Assembly: GCF_020171745.1 (NCBI RefSeq)
Contig: NZ_JAIVAH010000028.1
Coordinates: forward strand, 1 to 64,000
Direction: 5' to 3'
From: Prescottella equi
GTDB lineage: Bacteria > Actinomycetota > Actinomycetes > Mycobacteriales > Mycobacteriaceae
Length of the DNA stretch: 64,000 nucleotides
Shown here: piece after piece, positions 18,986-28,771 of the stretch
Numbering within the stretch: the first letter of the stretch is position 1
Layout of the letters: each line of letters starts with the position of its first letter
The notes under the pieces: model-generated
The model's input: only the letters and a program-made list of their open reading frames with translations
The model's database searches: none
What the model was told of the DNA's origin: nothing
Translations under genes and position numbers: made by a program

Positions 18986-20140
18986 CTAGTTCTCGATGCG
19001 CTCGATGATCGTGACGTTGGCGGTGCCGCCACCCTCGCAGATGGTGAGCAGGCCGTAGCGGCCGCCCGTGCGCTCGAGCTCGTTGAGCAGCGTCGCCATC
19101 AGCTTGGTGCCGGTCGCGCCGAGCGGGTGGCCCAGGGCGATCGCGCCACCGTTGACGTTGACCTTGGCCGGGTCGGCGCCCAGCTCCTTGATCCACGCGA
19201 GCACGACGGGTGCGAAGGCCTCGTTGATCTCGATCAGGTCGATGTCGTCGAGGGTCAGGCCCGTCTTCTCCAGCGCGTGCTGGGTGGCCGGGATCGGCGC
19301 GCTCAGCATGAAGATCGGGTCATCGCCGCGGGCGCTCATGTGGTGGATGCGGGCGCGCGGCTTCAGGCCGTACTTCTGCACGGCCTCCTCCGACGCGAGC
19401 AGCAGCGCGCTGGCGCCGTCGGAGATCTGGCTGGCGACCGCGGCGGTCAGGCGGCCACCCTCGACGAGGACGTTGAGGCTCGCCATCTTCTCGAGGCTGG
19501 TCTCACGCGGGCCCTCGTCGGTCTTGAACTCGTCGAACGCGACGATCTCGTTCTCGAAGCGCCCCTCGGCGATCGCGGCCTTGGCGCGCTCGTGGCTCTG
19601 CAGAGCCCACTTCTCGAGGTCCTCGCGGCTGATGTCCCACTTGTCGGCGATCATCTCGGCGCCGCGGAACTGCGACACCTCCTCGTTGCCGTAGCGCTCG
19701 GTCCAGCCCTTGGACTCGGCGGTGGGGGTGCTGAAGCCGTACTGGTCGCCGACGATCATGGCGGCCGAGATCGGGATCTGGCTCATGTTCTGGACGCCAC
19801 CGGCGACGATCAGGTCGGCGGTGCCGGCCAGGATCGCCTGCGCACCGAACTGGATGGCCTGCTGGCTCGAGCCGCACTGACGGTCGACGGTCACGCCGGG
19901 CACGTGCTGCGGCAGGCCCGCGGCCAGCCACGACAGGCGCGCGATGTTGCCGGCCTGGCCACCGATGGCGTCGACACAGCCGAAGATGACGTCGTCGACG
20001 TCGGCCGGGTCGATGCCGGTGCGATCCACGACAGCCTTGATGACGTGCGCGCCCAGGTCGATCGGGTGAACGGGCGCCAGGCTGCCGTTCTTCTTACCGA
20101 TCGCGGTGCGGATCGCGTCGACGATGTAAACCTCGGGCAT
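18986..20140 (-). CDS. fadA6: FadA6, acetyl-CoA acetyltransferase of ring C/D catabolism
   Basis: This 384-residue thiolase matches FadA6 (Rv3556c), expected to cleave a late 3-oxoacyl-CoA from HIP degradation. The nucleophile Cys is in VDRQCGSSQQ, the GHP box in NGGAIALGHPLGATG and the second Cys in CEGGGTANV. The ATG at 20140 has a GGAG site. It lies 19 bases downstream of kstR2 on the same strand, reproducing the Rv3557c-Rv3556c pair, so it is probably transcribed with its repressor from the operator at 20800. Confidence 0.93.
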   Translation of the reverse strand: MPEVYIVDAIRTAIGKKNGSLAPVHPIDLGAHVIKAVVDRTGIDPADVDDVIFGCVDAIGGQAGNIARLSWLAAGLPQHVPGVTVDRQCGSSQQAIQFGAQAILAGTADLIVAGGVQNMSQIPISAAMIVGDQYGFSTPTAESKGWTERYGNEEVSQFRGAEMIADKWDISREDLEKWALQSHERAKAAIAEGRFENEIVAFDEFKTDEGPRETSLEKMASLNVLVEGGRLTAAVASQISDGASALLLASEEAVQKYGLKPRARIHHMSARGDDPIFMLSAPIPATQHALEKTGLTLDDIDLIEINEAFAPVVLAWIKELGADPAKVNVNGGAIALGHPLGATGTKLMATLLNELERTGGRYGLLTICEGGGTANVTIIERIEN

Positions 20141-20159
20141 AACAGCTCCTGGATTCGGA

Positions 20160-20783
20160 TTACTTGTGGGAGTCGGGGCTGGCGAGCCCGTCCAGAACGA
20201 TGGAGAGGTACTGCTTGGCGACGGCCTCGGCGGTCAGCGGGCCGCCCGGCCGGTACCAGCGCACGGCCACCCAGACCGTGTCGCGCATGAAACGGAAGAC
20301 GATCTCGACGTCGAGATCCTGGCGGAAGCTGCCGTCAGCGACGCCGGCCTCGAGCACCCCGACCCACAGGTCGCGGAACTCCTGGTTACGCTCGGCGAGG
20401 TACGCGAACCGCTCGTTGGACGCGAGGTGCTTGACCTCGTCCTGGTAGATCGCGACCGCGCTGTGCGAGGCGTCGATGGCCTCGAACGACGCGACCACGA
20501 GGGCCTCGAACGTCTCGCGCGAGCCCATGCCGGCGGCGACGATCTCGCGGTAGCGACCGAACAGGTCGTCCTGGAAGCCGCGCAGGATCTCGTCGACCAT
20601 CGACTCCTTGGAGTCGAAGTGGTGGTAGAGGCTGCCGGAGAGGATGCCCGCCGCGTCGGCGATGTCCCGCACGGTGGTGGCCCGCAGGCCACGTTCGGCG
20701 AACAGGCCGGCGGCGAGTTCGAGGAGCTCGGCGCGACGCCCGGACTTGTTCGAAGACTCGTCGGCGCCTCGGGGTGGAGTCAT
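20160..20783 (-). CDS. kstR2: KstR2, TetR repressor of the HIP (ring C/D) regulon
   Basis: This 207-residue TetR regulator has an HTH (about 20-65) with ELAAGLFAERGLRATTVRDI and a ligand domain ending VAVRWYRPGGPLTAE, both very close to M. tuberculosis KstR2 (Rv3557c). KstR2 represses the C/D-ring genes and is released by HIP-CoA. The start is uncertain: ATG at 20783 is used, and ATG at 20792 or 20828 also lie in frame, the latter crossing the operator. The operator at 20800-20817 ends just upstream, giving autorepression; two more copies control the echA20/SDR and fadE30/fadD3 promoters. Confidence 0.93.
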   Translation of the reverse strand: MTPPRGADESSNKSGRRAELLELAAGLFAERGLRATTVRDIADAAGILSGSLYHHFDSKESMVDEILRGFQDDLFGRYREIVAAGMGSRETFEALVVASFEAIDASHSAVAIYQDEVKHLASNERFAYLAERNQEFRDLWVGVLEAGVADGSFRQDLDVEIVFRFMRDTVWVAVRWYRPGGPLTAEAVAKQYLSIVLDGLASPDSHK

Positions 20784-20799
20784 GCCGGACATCCTACCA

Positions 20800-20817
20800 A
20801 CCAAGCGATTGCTAGGG
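20800..20817. promoter_or_regulatory. kstR2 operator: KstR2-type operator, autoregulatory
   Basis: ACCAAGCGATTGCTAGGG keeps the left arm of the 18-base dyad and a weakened right arm. It lies 16 bases before the kstR2 ATG. The weaker match may allow basal repressor synthesis. Confidence 0.8.
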
Positions 20818-20855
20818 TATCGGCGCATTTCGCCCAGTGGGCACTTTTGCGCGAC

Positions 20856-20906
20856 GGCCGAATGTCACACCGGTTCAGTCGGACTGCACCGATGTGACAT
20901 TCGGCC
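20856..20906. repeat. Inverted repeat between kstR2 promoter and ipdF
   Basis: Arms GGCCGAATGTCACACCGGT (20856-20874) and its complement (20888-20906) differ at one base and enclose 13 bases. It begins 20 bases past the ipdF stop, so it is probably the terminator or 3' stabiliser of the fadE30-ipdF transcript. No T-run. Confidence 0.65.
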
Positions 20907-20926
20907 ACCACGATCACGGGGGTTAC

Positions 20927-21732
20927 CTACGCGCGCTGGCTCGAGACCGAGACGATCTCGCCGGTCATGTAGGTGGTGTAGTCGCTCGCGAGCATCGCGA
21001 TGACCGACGCGATCTCCCACACCTCGGCGGCGCGGCCGTAGGCCTCACGCGACGCCAGGCTGTCGAGCAGCTCGTCGCTGGTGACCTTCGCCAGGAACGG
21101 GTGCTTGGCGATGGACGGCGAGACCGCGTTGATACGGACGCCGAACTCGGCGGCCTCGATCGCGGAGCAGCGGGTCAGCGCCATGACGCCGGCCTTGGCC
21201 GCCGCGTAGTGCGACTGCGAGTGCTGCGCACGCCAGCCCAGGACCGACGCGTTGTTGACGATGACGCCGCCGTGCTCGACACCCTTGAAGTAGCGCATCG
21301 CGGCGCGGGTGGCGCGGAAGGTGCTCGTCAGCGTGATGTCGACGACGCGGTCCCACTGCTCGTCGGTCATGTCGACGATCGGGGTCTCGCCGCCCAGGCC
21401 GGCGTTGTTGACCAGGGTGTCGATGCGGCCCAGCTTCTCGGCGGCGGCGACGATCAGCGCGTCGACCTGCTCGGTGCTCGAGACGTCGCACACGAACGAC
21501 TCGACCTGCTGGTTGCCGAACTCGGCCGACAGCTTCTCGACGGTCTCACCGAGACGACGCTCGTGGAAGTCCGAGACCAGGACGTCGGCGCCCTCGAGCA
21601 GCGCGCGACGCGCGGTCGAGAAGCCGATGCCGGTGCCGGCCGCGGCGGTCACGACGATCTTCTTGCCCTTGAGCAGGTCGTGGCCCGCAACCTCTTCGGG
21701 GGCGACGGCGAGCGGGGACTTGATGGTGGCGG

Positions 21733-21736
<4 letters not shown>
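20927..21736 (-). CDS. ipdF: IpdF, 5-hydroxy-HIP-CoA dehydrogenase (SDR)
   Basis: This 269-residue SDR matches IpdF (Rv3559c), which oxidises the 5-hydroxyl of the HIP-CoA derivative. The cofactor loop reads TAAAGTGIGFSTA rather than the usual TGxxxGIG, and it has NNAG, a Ser in NNASVLG and a YAAAK catalytic pair. The GTG at 21734-21736 overlaps the fadE30 stop (GTGA). Order fadE30-ipdF equals Rv3560c-Rv3559c; control is from the KstR2 operator at 22961. Confidence 0.91.
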
Positions 21737-22944
<1,208 letters not shown>

Positions 22945-22960
22945 AGCGATACGGTACCCT

Positions 22961-22978
22961 ACCAAGCACTTGCTTTGT
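22961..22978. promoter_or_regulatory. kstR2 operator: KstR2-type operator between fadE30-ipdF and fadD3
   Basis: ACCAAGCACTTGCTTTGT; its first 14 bases fit the published KstR2 motif AnCAAGnnCTTGnT exactly. It lies 17 bases before fadE30 and 32 before fadD3, so one site can repress both operons. Confidence 0.87.
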
Positions 22979-23009
22979 ATAGAGGTTCCGCCTCGCCTTA
23001 GGAGAGATT

Positions 23010-24599
23010 GTGAGCACGAATGTGACCACCGAGCCCCGGACGACCCCGGCCGCGCTGTGGCGCGCCGCTGAGCAATTCGGATCGAACGAGGCTGTAGCGG
23101 ACGGTTCCGACCGCACCACTTACACCGAGCTGCTGGAGCGCGTGCGCCTCGCCGCCCGGGCATTGATGGCCAAGGGTGTCGAAGCAGGCGACCGCGTTGC
23201 GGTCTGGGCCCCCAACACCCACCACTGGATCGAGGCGTTCCTCGCCGCGCAGTACGCCGGCGCGACGCTGGTGCCGATCAGCACTCGCTACACCGGACAC
23301 GAGGCCCTCGATCTGCTCGAGCGCACCCGGGCCAAGGTCCTGGTCGTGCCGGATCGCTTCCTCAAGAACGATCGCCTCGCCGACGTTCTCAAGGCCGCCG
23401 GCTCCGGCGGCATCCCGACGCTGCAGCTCGTGCTCCGCACGCCGTCGGACGACCCCGCGGCCGGTGCCCCGACCACCGAGTTCCCCGGCGGCGAGATCCT
23501 CGAGTGGGATCAGCTCGCGGCCGCGGCCGAGCCGGTTTCGGTGGAGGAGGCGGACGCTCGCGCTCGCGCCGTCTCCCCCGACGACGTCGCCGACATCCTG
23601 TTCACGTCCGGCACCACCGGCAAGAGCAAGGGCGTCATGACCGCGCACCGCCAGACCGTCGGTATCGCCGACGCGTGGGCCGACTGCGCCGAGGTCGACC
23701 AGAACGACCGCTACCTGGTCATCAACCCGTTCTTCCACACCTTCGGCTACAAGGCCGGACTCATGGTGTGCATCCTGCGTGGCGCGACGATGGTCCCGGC
23801 GGCGGTCTTCGACGTCCCGACCATCATGGCGACCATCGCGAACGAGAAGATCAGCGTGCTGCCGGGTGCCCCGACCATCCACCAGACGATCCTCGACTTC
23901 CCGACCCGCGACGACTACGACCTGTCGAGCCTGCGCGTCGCGATCACCGGTGCGGCCGCGATCCCGGTCGTCCTGGTCGAGCGCATGCAGGCCGAGCTCG
24001 GCTACGACGCCGTCATCACCGCCTACGGCCAGACCGAGGCGGTCGTGGTGACGATGTGCCGCACGGACGACGATCCGGTGACGGTGGCGACCTCGTCGGG
24101 CCGCGCGATCCCCGGCATGGAGGTCCGGATCGGCGAGCACGGCGAGATCCTGGTGCGCGGCGAGAACGTCATGCTCGGCTACCTCGACGACCCCGAGTCG
24201 ACGAAGAAGACGATCGACGCGGACGGCTGGCTGCACACCGGCGACGTGGGCGTGCTCGACGAGCGCGGCTACCTCGACATCACCGACCGCCTCAAGGACA
24301 TGTACATCTCCGGCGGGTTCAACGTGTACCCCGCGGAGATCGAGAACGCGCTGGCCCGCATGGAATCCCTCGCCGAGGCCGCCGTCATCGGTATCCCGGA
24401 CGAGCGCATGGGCGAGGTCGGCCGCGCGTACGTCGTTCCGAAGCCCGGTGTCGCCCTGACCGAGGACGAGGTCATCGCGTTCTGCAAGGAGCGCCTGGCG
24501 AACTTCAAGATCCCGCGCGAGGTGGCGATCGTCGGCGCGCTGCCGCGCAACCCGTCGGGCAAGGTGCTCAAGAACGATCTGCGGGAGGGCAAGGCATGA
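23010..24599 (+). CDS. fadD3: FadD3, HIP-CoA synthetase
   Basis: This 529-residue acyl-CoA ligase matches FadD3 (Rv3561), which activates the C/D-ring propionate HIP with ATP and CoA and so makes the inducer of the KstR2 regulon. It has the P-loop-like LFTSGTTGKSKGV, the YGQTEA motif, the hinge TGDVGVLDERGYLDITDR (about 410-427) and the C-terminal catalytic Lys in PRNPSGKVLKN. A TAGGAGAGAT site precedes the GTG. Its TGA overlaps the next gene's ATG (ATGA), starting a five-gene coupled operon. Confidence 0.93.
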   Translation: MSTNVTTEPRTTPAALWRAAEQFGSNEAVADGSDRTTYTELLERVRLAARALMAKGVEAGDRVAVWAPNTHHWIEAFLAAQYAGATLVPISTRYTGHEALDLLERTRAKVLVVPDRFLKNDRLADVLKAAGSGGIPTLQLVLRTPSDDPAAGAPTTEFPGGEILEWDQLAAAAEPVSVEEADARARAVSPDDVADILFTSGTTGKSKGVMTAHRQTVGIADAWADCAEVDQNDRYLVINPFFHTFGYKAGLMVCILRGATMVPAAVFDVPTIMATIANEKISVLPGAPTIHQTILDFPTRDDYDLSSLRVAITGAAAIPVVLVERMQAELGYDAVITAYGQTEAVVVTMCRTDDDPVTVATSSGRAIPGMEVRIGEHGEILVRGENVMLGYLDDPESTKKTIDADGWLHTGDVGVLDERGYLDITDRLKDMYISGGFNVYPAEIENALARMESLAEAAVIGIPDERMGEVGRAYVVPKPGVALTEDEVIAFCKERLANFKIPREVAIVGALPRNPSGKVLKNDLREGKA

Positions 24600-25459
24600 C
24601 CGACCCCCACGGTGTTCCTGACGAGGGGGAAGTCGTCACGTACGAGGTGCGGGACCACGTCGCGTTCGTGACGCTGAACCGCCCCGACTACCGCAACGCC
24701 CAGAACTCGGTGATGACGTACGCCCTCGACGCCGCCTTCGAGCGGGCCGTCGAGGACGACGACGTGAAGGTGATCGTGCTGGCCGGCAACGGCGAGCATT
24801 TCAGCGCCGGCCACGACATCGGTACGCCCGGCCGCGACCACCACGTGCACTACGAAAACAAGGCCGCGCTGTGGTGGGACCACCTCGGCAAGGCCGGCGG
24901 TGACCAGCGTTTCGCCCGCGAGACCGAGGTCTACCTGGGCATGTGCCGTCGGTGGCGGGAGATCCCGAAGCCGATGATCGCGCAGATCCACGGCGCCTGC
25001 ATCGCCGGTGGCCTCATGCTCGCGTGGTGCTGCGACCTGATCGTGGCCTCGGATGACGCGTACTTCTCGGATCCCGTTGTCCGCATGGGCGTTCCGGGTG
25101 TCGAATACTTCGCACACCCGTGGGTGCTGGGATCGCGGTTCGCGAAGGAGATCCTCTTCACGGGCGATCGTTTCTCCGCGCAGCGCGCGTACGAGGTGGG
25201 CATGGTCAACCGGGTGGTGCCGCGCACCGACCTCGAGACCGAGACCCTGGCGCTGGCCGCCCGCGTCGCGGAGATGCCGCGGTTCGGCCTGGCGCTCACC
25301 AAGAAGGCCGTCAACCAGTGCGAGGACCTCATGGGTCAGCGCGCCGGTATGGATGCGGTGTTCGGCCTGCACCACTTTGCCCACGCGCACAATGCCGAGG
25401 TGGGCAGGGACTCGCTGGGTGGAATGGACGTCAACAGTATGAAAGCGAAGGCGAAATAG
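24596..25459 (+). CDS. Enoyl-CoA hydratase/isomerase family protein inserted in the fadD3 operon
   Basis: This 287-residue crotonase has the N-terminal VAFVTLNRPDYRNAQN, an oxyanion region GEHFSAGHDI and IHGACIAGGLMLAWCCDLIVAS, and a Pro/Gly-rich VRMGVPGVEYFAHPW where hydratases carry a catalytic Glu; the usual hydratase glutamates are not obvious. It overlaps fadD3 by four bases and the next GTG by one (TAGTG). M. tuberculosis has fadE31 directly after fadD3, so this gene is extra. It probably acts on a HIP-derived CoA ester; the reaction is not assigned. Confidence 0.87.
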   Translation: MTDPHGVPDEGEVVTYEVRDHVAFVTLNRPDYRNAQNSVMTYALDAAFERAVEDDDVKVIVLAGNGEHFSAGHDIGTPGRDHHVHYENKAALWWDHLGKAGGDQRFARETEVYLGMCRRWREIPKPMIAQIHGACIAGGLMLAWCCDLIVASDDAYFSDPVVRMGVPGVEYFAHPWVLGSRFAKEILFTGDRFSAQRAYEVGMVNRVVPRTDLETETLALAARVAEMPRFGLALTKKAVNQCEDLMGQRAGMDAVFGLHHFAHAHNAEVGRDSLGGMDVNSMKAKAK

Positions 25460-26598
25460 TGGATCTCGAACTGGATGAAAAGGCCCGCGCCTTCCAGCTG
25501 GAAGTGCGCGAATGGCTCGCGGCCAACGTCCCGGCGGAACCGCTGCCGTCGATGGACACCGCGGAGGGCTTCGAGGCCCACCGCGAGTGGGAGCACAAGC
25601 TCGCCGACGCACGCCTGTCGACCGTTTCGTGGCCAGCCGAGTACGGCGGTCGTGACGCGTCGATGATCGAGTGGGTGCTCTTCGAGGAGGAGTACTACAA
25701 GGCCGGCGCCCCCGGCCGCGTCAGCCAGAACGGCATCTTCCTGTTCGCGCCGACGCTGTTCGAGCACGGCACGGAGGAGCAGCTCGCGCGCATCATGCCG
25801 AGCATGTCCCGCGCCGACGTCATCTGGGCGCAGGCGTGGTCCGAGCCGGAGGCCGGCAGCGACCTGGCGGGCATCCGCTCGACGGCTCGTCGCACCGAGG
25901 GCGGCTGGATCCTCAACGGCCAGAAGACGTGGAGCTCGCGTGCGGTGTACGCGGACTGGGGCTTCGGCATGTTCCGCACCGACCCGGAGGCCCAGCGCCA
26001 CAAGGGTCTGACGTACTTCATGTTCCCGCTGAACCAGGACGGCGTCACCGTGCGCGCCATCCCGCAGTTGGACGGCGAGCCCGGCTTCGCGGAGATCTTC
26101 TTCGAGGACGTCTTCGTCCCGGACGCCGACGTCGTCGGTGAGGTCAACAACGGCTGGCGCGTCGCGATGAGCACCGCCTCCAACGAGCGTGGCCTGTCGC
26201 TGCGCAGCCCGGGCCGCTTCATCTCCGCGGTGAACCGCCTGATCGAGGTGTGGAAGGCGAACTCCGACGACACCGACACCGCCGCGCGTGACCGCGTCGT
26301 CGACGCGTGGATCGGCGCCGAGGCGTACCGCCTGCACACCTGGGGCACCGTCACCCGCATGCTCGAGGGTGTCCCCCTCGGCGTCGAGGGCTCGATCAAC
26401 AAGATCTTCTGGTCCGAGCTCGACGTCCGCATCCACGAGACGGCGCTCGACATCATGGGCGCCGACGGCGAGCTCGCCGGCAAGTGGCAGGACGGGTACC
26501 TGTTCTCGCTGTCCGGCCCGATCTACGCCGGCACCAACGAAATTCAGCGCAACATCGTTGCCGAGCGGATGCTCGGACTCCCGAAGGCGGATCGATGA
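25459..26598 (+). CDS. fadE31: FadE31, acyl-CoA dehydrogenase
   Basis: This 379-residue acyl-CoA dehydrogenase corresponds to FadE31 (Rv3562). FAD/substrate segments WAQAWSEPEAGSDLAGIR and LNGQKTWSSRAVYADW are present, with C-terminal GPIYAGTNEIQRNIVAERMLGLP. Steroid FadEs generally work as alpha2beta2 heterotetramers made from adjacent genes, so pairing with FadE32 or FadE33 is likely. The GTG start overlaps the upstream stop by one base, and the ATGA overlap links it to fadE32. It belongs to the KstR2-controlled fadD3 transcript. Confidence 0.9.
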   Translation: MDLELDEKARAFQLEVREWLAANVPAEPLPSMDTAEGFEAHREWEHKLADARLSTVSWPAEYGGRDASMIEWVLFEEEYYKAGAPGRVSQNGIFLFAPTLFEHGTEEQLARIMPSMSRADVIWAQAWSEPEAGSDLAGIRSTARRTEGGWILNGQKTWSSRAVYADWGFGMFRTDPEAQRHKGLTYFMFPLNQDGVTVRAIPQLDGEPGFAEIFFEDVFVPDADVVGEVNNGWRVAMSTASNERGLSLRSPGRFISAVNRLIEVWKANSDDTDTAARDRVVDAWIGAEAYRLHTWGTVTRMLEGVPLGVEGSINKIFWSELDVRIHETALDIMGADGELAGKWQDGYLFSLSGPIYAGTNEIQRNIVAERMLGLPKADR

Positions 26599-27581
26599 AA
26601 TTCTCTCTGTCCACCGAGCAGCGCGATTTCGCGGAGAGCCTCCGCGGCCTGCTCGCCAACGCCAACACCCCGGCCGTCGTCCGGTCGTGGGGTGAGAACG
26701 ACACCGCCGCGGGTCTGGCGCTGCTGCAGCAGCTCGCCGAGACGGGTGTGACCGCGCTGGCCGTGCCCGAGGAGTTCGACGGCATCGGCGCGCATCCGGC
26801 CGACCTGGCCGTCGCGTTCATCGAGCTGGGCCGCGCCGCGGTTCCCGGCCCGATCCTGGAGACGGCCGCCGCCGTCCCCGCCCTGCTGTCGGCGCTGAAC
26901 GACCAGCAGCTGGCCAAGCGCTTCCTGCCCGGCATCGCCGAGGGCAACCTCGCGTCGCTGGTGCTCGAGCCGTCCACGCCGCGTGCCCTCGACGCCGATG
27001 TCGCCGAGCCGGTGCTGCGGGTTTCCGGTGACACCCTCGAGCTGGTCCGCCCGACCACGCAGCTGGAGTCGGTCGACCCGGCCCGTCGCCTGTTCGAGGT
27101 CGAGTCGGTCGAGACGCTCGCGCAGGGCGCGGACGTCGCCGCCGCCGCGGAGAAGGCCTACGACCTCGCGGTGCTGGCCGCGTCGGCGCAGCTGATCGGC
27201 GCCGGTCACGCGATGATCGAGACCGCCACCGAATACGCCAAGAACCGTTCGCAGTTCGGTCGCGTCATCGGCAGCTTCCAGGCCGTCAAGCACCACATGT
27301 CCGACGCCCTCGTGGCCGTCGAGATGGCGACGCCGCTGGTCTACGGCGCGGCGATCTCCATCGCCGAGGGGTCCGACACCGTCGCCCGCGACGTCTCGGC
27401 CGCCAAGGTCGCCGCCGCGAATGCCGCATACGTGGCGTCGCGCAAGGCACTGCAGGTCCACGGCGCGATCGGTTACACCCTCGAGTGCGACCTGTCGCTG
27501 TGGCTGACCAAGACGCGGGCGCTGCAGTCCGCGTGGGGCACCGCCTCTGCACACCGCGCACGGATTGCGAGCGCGCTGTGA
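26595..27581 (+). CDS. fadE32: FadE32, acyl-CoA dehydrogenase subunit
   Basis: This 328-residue protein is a shortened acyl-CoA dehydrogenase corresponding to FadE32 (Rv3563). It keeps an N-terminal helical domain, a reduced beta domain and the C-terminal segment RSQFGRVIGSFQAVKHHMSD and QVHGAIGYTLECDLSLWL. The middle domain lacks the clear FAD-binding WxxTEP-type motif, consistent with the non-catalytic or half-site partner of a heterotetramer. It is coupled on both sides (ATGA with fadE31, GTGA with fadE33). Confidence 0.89.
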   Translation: MKFSLSTEQRDFAESLRGLLANANTPAVVRSWGENDTAAGLALLQQLAETGVTALAVPEEFDGIGAHPADLAVAFIELGRAAVPGPILETAAAVPALLSALNDQQLAKRFLPGIAEGNLASLVLEPSTPRALDADVAEPVLRVSGDTLELVRPTTQLESVDPARRLFEVESVETLAQGADVAAAAEKAYDLAVLAASAQLIGAGHAMIETATEYAKNRSQFGRVIGSFQAVKHHMSDALVAVEMATPLVYGAAISIAEGSDTVARDVSAAKVAAANAAYVASRKALQVHGAIGYTLECDLSLWLTKTRALQSAWGTASAHRARIASAL

Positions 27582-28705
27582 GCGGGGTCGGCGTGTTCAC
27601 CGAGGAGCAGATCGAGCTCCGCAAGATTGTCGCCCAGCTGCTGGCCAAGCGGGCCGATCCGGCCGCGCTGCGCAAGACGCTCGAGTCGGGCGAGGCGTTC
27701 GACCGCGGCCTGTGGGATCTGCTGTGCCAGCAGGTCGGTGTCTCGGCGCTCGCGATCCCGGAGGAGTTCGGCGGCTTCGGTGCCACGCTCGTCGAGCAGC
27801 ACCTGGTGCTCGAGGAGCTCGGCGCCGCGCTGACGCCGTCGCCGATGTTCGGCTCCGCGGTCCTGGCCGCGCAGGCGATCCTGGCGACCGGCAACGAGGA
27901 GGCGTGCGAGCGCCTGCTGCCCGGTATCGCCGAGGGCTCGTCCATCGCCGCGCTGTGCTGGGTGGGCCCCGAGGGCCACTGGCGCAGTGACGACGTCGCG
28001 TGCACGGCCGCCGGCAGCGACGCCGACGGCTACACGGTCTCGGGTGCCGCCCACTACGTGCTCGACGGCGCACACGCCGACGTGCTGATCGTGGCCGCCT
28101 CCGTGGACGGCGCGATCGCGCTGTTCGAGGTCGACCCGACCGCTGCCGGCGTCGCCCGCCGCCAGCTGCCGACGATGGACCTCACCCGTCCGATGTCGTT
28201 GGTGGAGTTCGCGTCCGCCCCGGCCGTGCGGCTCACCGCCGACGACGCGACCGCGGCGCTCGAGAAGGTTCGCACCATCGCGATCGTCGCGCTGTCGGCC
28301 GAGCAGGTCGGCGCCGCCGAGCGCTGCCTGCAGATGACGGTGGACTACAGCAAGGATCGCGTCCAGTTCGGTCGCGCGATCGGCAGCTTCCAGGCGCTCA
28401 AGCACCGCATGGCAGACCTGTACTTCCTGGTGGAGACGGCCCGGTCGGCGTCGTACGCGGCCGTGTACTCGCTGAGCGAGGGTCTGCCGACGGCTGCCGC
28501 CGACGCCGCGGTCGCGAAGGCGTACTGCTCGGAGGCACTGCTCGCCGTCACCGGTGATTCGATCCAGCTGCACGGCGGCATCGCGATCACGTGGGAGCAC
28601 GACGCGCACCTGTTCTTCAAGCGGGCCCACGGCAGCGCGCAGCTGCTCGGCCAGCCGGAGGAGTTCTTCAAGGAGATGGAGACGCTCGCGGGTCTGCCCG
28701 CCTGA
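27578..28705 (+). CDS. fadE33: FadE33, acyl-CoA dehydrogenase subunit
   Basis: This 375-residue acyl-CoA dehydrogenase corresponds to FadE33 (Rv3564). It has ALAIPEEFGGFG in the N-domain, a middle domain with HYVLDGAHADVLIVAA, and the C-terminal DRVQFGRAIGSFQALKHRMAD and QLHGGIAITWEHDAHLFFKRA. Its GTG overlaps the fadE32 stop. It ends the fadD3-ech-fadE31-32-33 operon at a hairpin 16 bases downstream. It is presumed to form a heteromeric dehydrogenase with its neighbours for late ring-C/D beta-oxidation. Confidence 0.89.
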   Translation: MSGVGVFTEEQIELRKIVAQLLAKRADPAALRKTLESGEAFDRGLWDLLCQQVGVSALAIPEEFGGFGATLVEQHLVLEELGAALTPSPMFGSAVLAAQAILATGNEEACERLLPGIAEGSSIAALCWVGPEGHWRSDDVACTAAGSDADGYTVSGAAHYVLDGAHADVLIVAASVDGAIALFEVDPTAAGVARRQLPTMDLTRPMSLVEFASAPAVRLTADDATAALEKVRTIAIVALSAEQVGAAERCLQMTVDYSKDRVQFGRAIGSFQALKHRMADLYFLVETARSASYAAVYSLSEGLPTAAADAAVAKAYCSEALLAVTGDSIQLHGGIAITWEHDAHLFFKRAHGSAQLLGQPEEFFKEMETLAGLPA

Positions 28706-28720
28706 TCTCGTCCCCGGTTC

Positions 28721-28754
28721 GAGGGCCGGCCCGGTATCTTCCGGGCCGGCTCTC
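28721..28754. terminator. Hairpin after fadE33
   Basis: Arms GAGGGCCGGCCCGG and CCGGGCCGGCTCTC (nearly complementary) surround TATCTT. It lies between the convergent fadE33 and TetR genes. Confidence 0.78.
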
Positions 28755-28771
28755 GGCGTATGTCGGGTGTT

